64,000 nucleotides of DNA, taken from Bog-950 sp046329495 (GTDB lineage: Bacteria > Bacteroidota > Bacteroidia > Chitinophagales > LD1). The notes beneath the pieces were generated by a model. It saw only the letters and a list, made by a program, of their open reading frames with translations. It had not been told where the DNA came from and searched no databases. Of this stretch, positions 42,173-51,100 are shown piece by piece; within the stretch, counting starts at the first letter, position 1, and every line of letters begins with the position of its first letter. The stretch lies in the NCBI GenBank assembly GCA_046329495.1, contig JAXLUO010000004.1, positions 62,001 through 126,000 on the forward strand. The letters run 5' to 3'. A program made the translations under genes and the position numbers.

Positions 42173-43498
42173 GTGAAGAAAATAATATTGTGGGCGCTTA
42201 GCGCTTGTTTATCGTTAACCCTTGTAGCCCAAAAAAGCCTGAAGCCAAAATTACTGGCGGGGCCGGTAGTTGGTTCTGTTACCTCAACCAGTGCCAAGAT
42301 TTGGATTGGTTATAGGGGGAAAGGGCAAAATGCACTAATACTTGGCGATACCTCCGAAAGCCGTATTTACCGCCCTACCGGTTATAGCTATATCACCAAT
42401 AAAAAGGGAGAAGTGGCCCTAACCATGGAATTTACAGGCCTTAAGCCTAATCACTTATATAACATCATTGTATCTATTGATGGTTGGGGCACGCAGGCTA
42501 AGTATTCGTTCCGCACGCAAAGCGATACGGTTGTAAAAGATTATAACTTTCTGTTAGGCTCCTGCAATCTGTTGAACACCGATGTTACGCGTGGCTTGTT
42601 CCCCGGCGGCAGCAACTGGATATTTTATCGCATGCGCAAAAAGCAGGGTGATTTTATGGTTTGGCTTGGCGATAACGTTTATTACCTCTATAAGAAACAA
42701 TGCAGTTGCTACGAAAGTATGTTCGACCGGCAGATGAAGATTCGCAAGGTGTATAACCGCAAATACCGCGATTTTTTAGCCGCACAACCTAACTATGCCA
42801 TTTGGGATGACCATGATTATGGCCCCAATGATTCGGATAAGAACTTTCCGCTGAAAGATTCGGCGCTGGCTGTTTTTAAAGGCTTTTGGCCTAACACCTA
42901 TCCCGAGCATCAAAGCTTTAACGGCAACTACTTTAATTTTAAATACGGTGATGCGGAGTTCTTTATGCTGGACGACCGCTATTACCGCGACCCTGAAGGC
43001 GACACTGCCGGTGCATTTTTAGGCGAGGCGCAATTAGTTTGGCTTAAGAACAAACTGCAATTAAGTGATGCTACCTTTAAGTTCATTTGCATTGGCTCGC
43101 AAGTATTGAACGACACGCATTTCAAAGAATCGTATGCGAAATACCCAAAGGAGCGCAATGAGTTGTTTGATTACATCGCCAATAACAACATTAAAGGAGT
43201 AGTATTCCTTACCGGTGATAAGCACTATAGCGAAATTTGTAAGCGCGATTGGAAAGGATATTCCATATACGACTTTACCTGTTCCCCACTTACTGCACCA
43301 CCATTGCCACGCCGCATATTTGGGGCATATAAAAATACCTACCGCATACCGGGCACCGATTATCCGCTTAAAAACTTCGGTAAAATATGGGTGAGCGGCC
43401 CCGAAGGTAACCGCGAACTAAAGCTGGAAATTTACGGTCGTGCAGGGGGCAAACGCCGCGAATACACGATTCACCAGAACGAATTACAACGGAAGTAA
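42173..43498 (+). CDS. PhoD-like (alkaline phosphatase D family) metallophosphatase
   Basis: 441 residues from the GTG at 42173, which begins a clean signal peptide (KKIILWALSACLSLTLVAQ); a TTG at 42155 is also in frame. After an Ig-like lead domain (GPVVGSVTSTSAKIWIGY) come the PhoD metal motifs: NFLLGSCN, MVWLGDNVYYL, AIWDDHDYGPNDSDKN and VVFLTGDKHYSEI. Such enzymes cut phosphodiesters or monoesters outside the cytoplasm with Fe/Ca. A TATTTTG-TACATTCG stretch just upstream holds the likely promoter. Confidence 0.9.
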   Translation: MKKIILWALSACLSLTLVAQKSLKPKLLAGPVVGSVTSTSAKIWIGYRGKGQNALILGDTSESRIYRPTGYSYITNKKGEVALTMEFTGLKPNHLYNIIVSIDGWGTQAKYSFRTQSDTVVKDYNFLLGSCNLLNTDVTRGLFPGGSNWIFYRMRKKQGDFMVWLGDNVYYLYKKQCSCYESMFDRQMKIRKVYNRKYRDFLAAQPNYAIWDDHDYGPNDSDKNFPLKDSALAVFKGFWPNTYPEHQSFNGNYFNFKYGDAEFFMLDDRYYRDPEGDTAGAFLGEAQLVWLKNKLQLSDATFKFICIGSQVLNDTHFKESYAKYPKERNELFDYIANNNIKGVVFLTGDKHYSEICKRDWKGYSIYDFTCSPLTAPPLPRRIFGAYKNTYRIPGTDYPLKNFGKIWVSGPEGNRELKLEIYGRAGGKRREYTIHQNELQRK

Positions 43499-43530
43499 TA
43501 GTTTAGCGCAATTAGCGTTAAGGCAGTTGC

Positions 43531-44400
43531 ATGTTGGGTTACTATTTAACCATACCTTTTGTATACCTGTTGTCGTACTTACCCTTTGGAGTTTTGTATG
43601 CCATAGCCGATGTTATTGCCTTTCTGCTGCATCGTATTATCCGTTACCGGAAAGCGCTTATTATTCAACATTTGCAACAGGCGTTTCCAGAGAAAGATAC
43701 CGGCGAAATAAATGCGCTGGTGAAACAGTATTACAAACATTTAGGCGATAGGATAGTAGAGAGCATTAAGTGCACAACCATTAGCCGCGAAGAAGTTTTA
43801 AAGCGGTGCCCGGTGGAAAATTATGAACTGGTCGAAAACCTCTGCAAGCAGGGCAAGAATGTGGTGGCCGTACTGGGCCATTGCGGTTCGTGGGAAATGG
43901 CCTGCTTAAGCGCCAGTATTTACATTAGCGGATACAGAAAATACGCGGTATATACTGCCGCCAGTAATAAACGATTCGATAATTTTTTGAAGCGCACCCG
44001 TGGACGTTTTGGTATGCAGTTGCTTAGCATGAAAGAAATGCCTGCTTACCTGCGTTTTGGTTTTGGCGGAGTAGCAGTGGGCATGTATTTAGCCGACCAG
44101 GGGCACAGTAATCCTCGCCGTGCTTATTGGACCCGATTTTTAAATCGGGAAACAGGTTTTATGACAGGCCCTGCACGCTTTGCTAAAGGCCACAACGGTG
44201 CACTGGTATTTGTAAAGGTGAAGCAAACTGTTAGGGGGTATTACAGCATCGAAAATGTGTTATTAGCTGATGATGTACAAGCTTTAACCGAACAGGAGTT
44301 AACCGAACGTTTTGTGCGCCTGTTGGAGCAGCAGATACACGAAGCCCCTTCCGATTGGTTGTGGAGCCACAAACGCTGGAAACATGCGCGCCCTAAGTAA
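43531..44400 (+). CDS. Lipid A acyltransferase (LpxL/HtrB family)
   Basis: 289 residues. A membrane anchor leads (LTIPFVYLLSYLPFGVLYAIADVIAFLLHRII). The catalytic H-x4-(D/E) motif is GHCGSWE (about residue 111-117). DQGHSNPRRAYWTRFL and FMTGPARFAKGHNGALVFVKV follow, as in the LABLAT family. It adds a secondary acyl chain to lipid A at the inner leaflet. Start is ATG. The crotonase gene follows 54 bp after. Confidence 0.93.
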   Translation: MLGYYLTIPFVYLLSYLPFGVLYAIADVIAFLLHRIIRYRKALIIQHLQQAFPEKDTGEINALVKQYYKHLGDRIVESIKCTTISREEVLKRCPVENYELVENLCKQGKNVVAVLGHCGSWEMACLSASIYISGYRKYAVYTAASNKRFDNFLKRTRGRFGMQLLSMKEMPAYLRFGFGGVAVGMYLADQGHSNPRRAYWTRFLNRETGFMTGPARFAKGHNGALVFVKVKQTVRGYYSIENVLLADDVQALTEQELTERFVRLLEQQIHEAPSDWLWSHKRWKHARPK

Positions 44401-44454
44401 GGCTGGGTTATTTGCAGCGAAGGCTTATTTTAACACCGAAATTTAAACAGCACT

Positions 44455-45243
44455 ATGGCAGAATTTAACTGTGAGTTTATTAAGGTTAATCCTCAATTTG
44501 ATAAGCACGTTGCATTAATTGAACTGAACCGCCCAAAGGAATTAAATGCGCTAAACCGTCAATTGATGGAAGAGATACGCGATACCCTGCGCGTGTTGGA
44601 TAATGATGATGAAGTACGCGCAATTATACTTACCGGTGGGCCGAAAGTATTTGCCGCTGGTGCCGATATAAAGCAAATGGCCAATGCCGGTGCTATCGAC
44701 ATGTTGAACATTGACCAGTTTAGTACCTGGGACCAGATAAAGAAAACCCGCAAGCCCATTATTGCAGCCGTTAGTGGCTTTGCCCTTGGGGGCGGTTGCG
44801 AACTGTGCATGACCTGCGATATGATCATTGCCTCCGAAACTGCCCGTTTCGGCCAGCCTGAAATAAAAATAGGCACCATGCCGGGGGCCGGTGGTACCCA
44901 GCGCCTTACGCGTGCCATAGGCAAGGTGCGTGCCATGGAAATGGTACTTACCGGTAAGTTTATCAGTGCCGAAGAAGCATTGGCTTATGGCCTGGTTAAC
45001 AGGATTGTACCGGTTGAATTGCTGCTGGATGAGGCGCTTAATCTGGCTAAAGCCATAGCTGCTCAATCGCCGGTAGCCATTAAGCTGGCAAAGGAATCGG
45101 TAAATGCGGCTTTCAATACCTCGCTGGACGAGGGTTTGTTGTTCGAAAGAAAAAATTTCTATCTTACGTTCGCCTCGCAAGACCAAAAAGAGGGGATGGC
45201 CGCTTTTGTGGAGAAACGGCCTCCGGTGTTTACAGGCAAGTAA
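44455..45243 (+). CDS. Enoyl-CoA hydratase/isomerase (crotonase family), second copy
   Basis: 262 residues with FAAGADIKQM (oxyanion hole), ALGGGCELCMTC and FGQPEIKIGT (the two catalytic Glu), and GAGGTQRLTRAIG. It is clearly a homologue of the protein at 28485-29267, and both keep both acids, so both should hydrate enoyl-CoA. Start is ATG. It lies between an acyltransferase and a secreted protein, giving no pathway context. Confidence 0.94.
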   Translation: MAEFNCEFIKVNPQFDKHVALIELNRPKELNALNRQLMEEIRDTLRVLDNDDEVRAIILTGGPKVFAAGADIKQMANAGAIDMLNIDQFSTWDQIKKTRKPIIAAVSGFALGGGCELCMTCDMIIASETARFGQPEIKIGTMPGAGGTQRLTRAIGKVRAMEMVLTGKFISAEEALAYGLVNRIVPVELLLDEALNLAKAIAAQSPVAIKLAKESVNAAFNTSLDEGLLFERKNFYLTFASQDQKEGMAAFVEKRPPVFTGK

Positions 45244-45267
45244 ACGAACAAGCGCAGAACAAGCCAT

Positions 45268-46137
45268 GTGAGAACACTGGTTACTATACTCATTTGTTGC
45301 CTGGTAAACCTATTACCTGCTCAGCAGGTTTCGGTTAGCAATATTACCTGTACCAATGCTAACTACGGCGATGCCACCTGTATGGCGGTGCATTTTGATG
45401 TGCAATTAAAGCAGACCTATAATGAGTTGCTTAAGGCTGGTGATAGCGCAGGATTTTATATACTGGAGTTAAGGTTAAAAGATGGGCAAGGCAATTGGGT
45501 GTCGCCTTCCAAAGGTTTTGGTAGCTGCACCGATTCTTCAGGCCGTTTAAAGGTAACCCTGAACATGCCGCTTAACTATGAATCTAAAATTTATGCCGGA
45601 CAAACCATCATGCTTCCATTCGCTGCAATAGGGTTGGAGGAAGGTTTAGTGAAATTACAACCTGTAGTATCGGTAGTGGATGGATGGAACCAAAAAAGAG
45701 CAAATGATGCGACCGGCGTAATGCTGGATTGCATCATTCCTGCCAAGTTGCATTTGAATTTTTCGGTTCGCGAAATACAGGTAGAGGCTTTAAATTCAAA
45801 GAGCCAAAGTTGGGATTATAAACTGCCTGATGCGGATAACGATAAGCCGGAGGTTTGCTGGTCGTTATTAGAAGCTAATAAAAAGCTGTGCACCTCTCCA
45901 TTTAAAGCCAATAGTTTGCTTTACAGGGATGAAGAAGGTAAGGATGATTTTGTGTTCACCATTTCAAGGGGAGATATTTTTACCATTCAGGTGCAGGATT
46001 ACGATCTAAACAGTTATAGCGATAAGATTGGTTCAATGAAAATTGACATGAATGACATGGAGAAGTTTTCAGGAAGCAGTTTTACCTCCAAATTCGGGCG
46101 CGTAGTTAAGCTGGAATTTATCGTTACCATTCTATAA
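45268..46137 (+). CDS. Hypothetical secreted protein (289 aa)
   Basis: GTG start, then a signal peptide (RTLVTILICCLVNLLPAQ, cut near residue 19). The mature part is beta-rich, has six Cys, and two repeat-like halves: the first (20-165) has the character of a hypothetical Bacteroidota secreted domain; the second, from about 172 (HLNFSVREIQVEALNSKSQSWDYKLPDADNDKPEVCWSLL), could be C2-like (FTIQVQDYDLNSYSDKIGSMKIDMNDM, which has spaced Asp). Family not assigned. Confidence 0.7.
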   Translation: MRTLVTILICCLVNLLPAQQVSVSNITCTNANYGDATCMAVHFDVQLKQTYNELLKAGDSAGFYILELRLKDGQGNWVSPSKGFGSCTDSSGRLKVTLNMPLNYESKIYAGQTIMLPFAAIGLEEGLVKLQPVVSVVDGWNQKRANDATGVMLDCIIPAKLHLNFSVREIQVEALNSKSQSWDYKLPDADNDKPEVCWSLLEANKKLCTSPFKANSLLYRDEEGKDDFVFTISRGDIFTIQVQDYDLNSYSDKIGSMKIDMNDMEKFSGSSFTSKFGRVVKLEFIVTIL

Positions 46138-46177
46138 TCGGTGCATAACCGTTTTTCAGCAGATTCAACAAGCTTTT

Positions 46178-46185
46178 TATATTTG
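46178..46185 (+). promoter_or_regulatory. TAnnTTTG -7 promoter element
   Basis: TATATTTG lies 18 bp upstream of the ATG at 46204. It supports that start over the GTG at 46141. Confidence 0.5.
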
Positions 46186-46203
46186 AACCAAACGGAACAA
46201 GCT

Positions 46204-46413
46204 ATGGGTCGTAAAAAGGATATTAAAAAGCTGAAAAAGCGGATTAAAGGTATTGAAAACGGTTTGGCAGATTACCAGGAACGCACGGAGAAGCACCTGA
46301 ATGAATTCGAAAGTTTGCTAACTGAATTTAATTCGAAAATATCGGATCTGCTCACCCTGCGCAAGCGCTCCGATAACGGTGTGGAACATAAGAAGCCCGT
46401 TAAAAAGAAGTAG
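46204..46413 (+). CDS. Small basic coiled-coil protein (69 aa)
   Basis: Starts at the ATG 46204, with a -7 box just before it. The sequence is one long charged helix: GRKKDIKKLKKRIKGIENGLADYQERTEKHLNEFESLLTEFNSKISDLLTLRK, heptad-like, with a Lys-rich tail (KKPVKKK). It may bind nucleic acid or self-associate. The aat gene starts 20 bp after its stop. Confidence 0.65.
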   Translation: MGRKKDIKKLKKRIKGIENGLADYQERTEKHLNEFESLLTEFNSKISDLLTLRKRSDNGVEHKKPVKKK

Positions 46414-46433
46414 TTTCTACCATTGCGTGTACA

Positions 46434-47069
46434 ATGGTATTCGGCCTCGTTAAGCAAGTAGTTTTCCCTGATCCTTCTCTGGCAGATGATGATGGATTGC
46501 TGGCAGTTGGCGGCGACCTTTCTGTTAAGCGTTTAATTGCAGCTTACCAACTCGGTATCTTTCCCTGGTATTCGGAAGGCGAACCCATTTTATGGCATAG
46601 TCCACATCAACGCTTCGTACTATTCCCTTCCGAGGTGCATATTTCGCATAGCATGAAGACACTAATACGTAGTGGTAAATTCACCATTACGCGCAACAAG
46701 GCCTTCGCACAGGTAATTGCCAATTGCGCTAAAATTTCCCGTAGCAATCAAAATGGCACCTGGATTCATCCTGAAATGATAGCAGCCTATACAAAGCTGC
46801 ATCAGAAAGGGTATGCACATTCAGTAGAAGTTTGGGAAGGTAATGAACTGGTTGGCGGTTTATATGGCGTGGTTGTTGGCGCTGTATTTTGCGGAGAAAG
46901 TATGTTTAGCTTAAAGCCCAATACTTCCAAATTAGCACTTATCGACCTATGCCTCAGTGGCGACTATGCGCTAATTGATTGCCAGACCCATACCAACCAT
47001 CTTGAGCGTATGGGGGCACGATTTATCGGGCGAGATGAATTTGAGGGTTACTTAAAAAGCACCTTATAA
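46434..47069 (+). CDS. aat: Leucyl/phenylalanyl-tRNA-protein transferase
   Basis: 211 residues. Moves Leu or Phe from tRNA to the N-terminus of proteins with basic first residues, marking them for ClpAP (the N-end rule). Motifs: FPDPSLADDDGLLAVGGDLS, LGIFPWYSEGEPILWHSPHQRFVL, YGVVVGAVFCGESMFS and DCQTHTNHLERMGAR. Start is ATG. Its stop overlaps that of tsaD through TTATAA. Confidence 0.95.
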   Translation: MVFGLVKQVVFPDPSLADDDGLLAVGGDLSVKRLIAAYQLGIFPWYSEGEPILWHSPHQRFVLFPSEVHISHSMKTLIRSGKFTITRNKAFAQVIANCAKISRSNQNGTWIHPEMIAAYTKLHQKGYAHSVEVWEGNELVGGLYGVVVGAVFCGESMFSLKPNTSKLALIDLCLSGDYALIDCQTHTNHLERMGARFIGRDEFEGYLKSTL

Positions 47070-48065
47070 ATGGTAACGGGCCAAAGGTTCGGCTTGCTGG
47101 TTGCTGAACTCTCCCTTCTGATACTTGTAATAAGCTGTAATGGCAATCATAGCTGCATTATCGGTACAATATTCAAATTTGGGGATATAGGTGGTTACGC
47201 CCAGTTTAGTTCCTAATTCCTCAAAGCGCTTACGTAATCCACTGTTAGCCGATACGCCACCGGCCAAAGCAATTTCCTTAACACCTGTTTGCTTAATAGC
47301 CTTCTCCATCTTTTTAATCAGGATATCTACTATGGTTTGCTGCACCGCCGCACAAAGGTCGTTAAGATGCTCGCTTACAAAATTTGGGTTCTGTCGCACC
47401 TGCTTCTGCAAAAAGTAGAGTATGGATGTTTTTACACCGCTAAAACTGAAGTTTAAATCCGGGATTTGCGGCTCAGGGAAGCTAAATTTTGAAGCGTCGC
47501 CTAATTGGGCGTATTTGTCAATTAACGGCCCGCCGGGATAAGGCAATCCAAGCAGTTTAGCGCCTTTATCAAATGCTTCACCGGCGGCATCGTCAAGCGT
47601 CTCACCTATCACCTCCATTTCCAAAAAATCCTTAACAAGCACTATTTGGGTATGGCCACCGCTAACCGTTAAACACAGGAAAGGAAACGAGGGTTGGTTA
47701 TCGATAAAGTGCGCCAGAATGTGGGCCTGCATATGGTTTACCTCTATCAAAGGCTTATCCAGCGCTAAAGCCAGGCCCTTGGCAAAACTTACGCCTACCA
47801 ATAGCGAGCCTATAAGTCCCGGACCGCGTGTAAACGCTATGGCATCCAGGTCGGCCGGTGTAAGGCCCGCTTTTTTTAGTGCCAGGTCAACTACGGGTAC
47901 AATATTTTGTTGATGTGCACGTGAAGCTAATTCAGGAACTACACCACCCCATTGTTGATGAACTTCCTGATTGGCAACAAGGTTGGCAAGAATTTTGGCA
48001 TCTTTACAGATTGAAGCAGAGGTGTCGTCGCAGGAGGATTCGATGGCCAGAATAGTGATACTCAC
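47064..48065 (-). CDS. tsaD: tRNA threonylcarbamoyladenosine synthase subunit TsaD
   Basis: 333 residues from a GTG at 48065, where SITILAIESSCDDTS begins the family. ASKHA-fold ATPase: metal ligands His111 and His115 in NHMQAHI, GPGLIGSLLVG, and late NAAMIAI. It transfers threonylcarbamoyl to A37 of ANN-decoding tRNAs with TsaB and TsaE, both encoded elsewhere. The TamB gene is divergent, 56 bp away. Confidence 0.97.
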   Translation of the reverse strand: MSITILAIESSCDDTSASICKDAKILANLVANQEVHQQWGGVVPELASRAHQQNIVPVVDLALKKAGLTPADLDAIAFTRGPGLIGSLLVGVSFAKGLALALDKPLIEVNHMQAHILAHFIDNQPSFPFLCLTVSGGHTQIVLVKDFLEMEVIGETLDDAAGEAFDKGAKLLGLPYPGGPLIDKYAQLGDASKFSFPEPQIPDLNFSFSGVKTSILYFLQKQVRQNPNFVSEHLNDLCAAVQQTIVDILIKKMEKAIKQTGVKEIALAGGVSANSGLRKRFEELGTKLGVTTYIPKFEYCTDNAAMIAITAYYKYQKGEFSNQQAEPLARYHL

Positions 48066-48121
48066 CCTGCAAAAATAAGAAAGGTGATAAAAGGTGTAGA
48101 AGCGAAGTATAAAGTTAGGTT

Positions 48122-51100
48122 TTGAAAAAGCGGATTCTTAAAATATTGTTCTGGTTTGTAGCAGTGCTGCTGTTATTAAGCGGTTTGGTGCTCATACTTG
48201 TGCGCTTGCCGGCTGTGCAAACTTACCTGGCCCAGCGTGCTACGGCCATTATCAGCAATAAACTGGGAACCAAAGTTAGCATCGAAAAGGTGCGTATTTC
48301 TTTTTTCCGGGAGGCGGATTTCGTGAACTTTTACCTGGAAGATCTTAACCACGATACGCTTATTTACGCGCATGAATTACAGGTTACTATTGATGCCTTT
48401 GACCTACTTGAGAAAAAATTAACGGTGCGCAGTATAGGGCTTGACAATGGTGATGTATTTATCCATCGCGATAGCACGGGAAAGCATACCAATATCACCG
48501 AAGTTTTCGGTAAACTAAAAGGCGATACGGTTAAGCCCCAGAAACCAACGCCATTTGCCTGGACTATTGATCTGCGTTTTGTTACAGCCTCGGGCACCCG
48601 TTTCCGTTATTGGGATGAAAAGGGACATCTTGATCTGCACGTGGATGTACCATCACTGGATATTGAATTGAAGAAATTTGATTTACAGAAACAGATGATA
48701 GCCGTTAAAACTGCGGCGCTCGATCATGCCGATGTGCGCATTGATATTGCCAAACATGAAAGTACGCCAAATACGGATACCGACCACGTTGTGCACTTTA
48801 TGCCCGGTAAGTTGAATGTAACCTATGAGGAACTAGCACTTACCGATGCCCATTTTATACTCAACAACCACCAAACAGATACCTTATTGCCCAAAGGCAT
48901 GGACTTTAAGCATTTAGATATTACAGGCATTAACCTGAATGTGGATAGTGGTATTGTTTCGCGTGATAGCATTCTTGGGCACATAAAGAATATGCAGGCA
49001 CAGGACCGTTGTGGTTTAACCGTGAAGCAATTGGTAGCCAATGCAAGAGTTTCAATACACGATATTACCTTAAGTAACCTGCATTTAACCACCCCACAAA
49101 GCGAGGTAAAGAATTACGTAAGTCTGCGTTATGAGTATTTCAACGATTTCAGGGATTTTGTGCACGCCGTTACACTAAAAGCCGATTTAAAAGGCACTAA
49201 ACTGGCTATTAAAGACCTGAATTACTTTGTGCGTAAGTGGGACATATTAGAGCACAACCAATTTAATATTACCGGACAGATTGATGGCCCCATCAGCCGG
49301 CTTAGCGGTAAAAGGATTGAAATTAGCACCGGTGCTAGTACTCAATTTAAGGGTGATTTTCATAGCAGTGGACTTCCTAATGCATTTGAAACCTCCCTGA
49401 ATTTGCGGGTAGAGCGGTTGAGCACGTCCATGACGGATTTGCGCCGGATTTATCCCAAGCTTAAAATACCCGAAAACCTGAATAGTTTGGGCGTACTGTC
49501 GTATCAGGGTTCTTTTGACGGTTTCTTAACCGACTTTGTATCTACCGGAAAACTGGTTACGGCCATTGGTTATGCAACTACCGACTTAAACTTTAAATAT
49601 GATAAAGAAAAAAACAAGAGTGCTTATAGCGGTAAATTAGCACTGTTCGATTTTGACCTTGGTAAATTTTTCAGAGATGAGAAAAACCTCGGTAAAGTAA
49701 CCCTGAATACGGAAATTAAGGGTGGTGGTTTAACGCTGGAAAGTTTACGTGCCGACTTAAACGGCAATGTAAATAGCATAGTGCTAAAGAATTATAATTA
49801 CAAGGACATTAAGATTGACGGACTGGTAAAGGGTAAGTCGTTTAGTGGTAATCTGAAAATTAAGGACGAGCACTTACAAGCTGATTTTGCCGGCGGTATT
49901 GACCTAACCCGCGATGTGCCCGAGTTCCGGTTTTCTTCACGCATTTATAAGGCCGAATTGGATAAACTGAATATCAGCAAAGCCAATATTACGGTTAAAG
50001 GGCGTTTAACCTCCGATTTCAGCGGCGATAAGGTCGATAATTTTATCGGTAGCATCGGATTAGAAGATGTGCAATTAACGCGCGATGATACCATCAGTGC
50101 TTCATTTAAGAACCTGCATCTTGATGCCCGTTTGCTTTCGGCTGAAACGAAGAAGTTGCGTTTAATGTCGGATTTTGCCGAAGGAGAATTGGAAGGCGAT
50201 TTTACCTTCCGCGATTTACCTGTAGCCCTCTATGCATTTGCACAAAGTACTTTCACCCGCGATTACCAGGATACGCTTACCTACGAGGATCAAAATTTTA
50301 ATATCGACTTGCGTATAGGAGACCCGGATAACTTGACACGTATTTTTGCTCCGCAATTTTACTACGTGCGCAACTCGCATATACGCGCCTTTTTTAACAG
50401 CCAAAACCATCATATTGATGGTAACGCAACCATTGGCGATTTTAAATTTAGTAATGTGCAGGTAAAAGGAACCGATGTGGTAGCCAGTGCGGCTAACGGA
50501 AGTTTCGATTTCAGAACTTATGTAGACAAAGTATACACCGGCGACAGCCTGATGTTGGATACCGTTAAAGTGCTTGCCCAAACTGAGGCAAACAGGGATA
50601 TACGTTTTGATGTTTTTGCTGCTGATAAAAAGCGAAAGAATTACCTGGATTTAACTTCGTATTTAACACCACTGAAAGGCCAGGCAGTTATCAGGTTAGA
50701 CACCAGCGATATTAAACTGGCCAATTACCACTGGCATTTCAATAAGGATAATTCCATTTTTGTGGAAGGGAAAAAGATTGTTGCGAGAAACCTGATTTTC
50801 CGCAGCGAGGAACAGACAATCTATATCAGCAGCTATCTCAAAAACGATACCTCCACTTCGATTAAGCTAACGCTGGATAACACCAGTATCTCTGACTTTA
50901 CCGGCATTTTTACCAGTAAAATCAAAGATCTGCAGGGTAATGTAAACGGTGCGCTTGAGGTGCAGGATATATTCTACAAACCCTCCGTTTTTGCCGATTT
51001 TGTGGTAGACGAATTCAAGCTTGGAAATGAACTAATAGGGGACGTAAACATCGAATCGAAACTGGATGATGCCCGCAGCAAGGTGCTTATTTATGCCAGC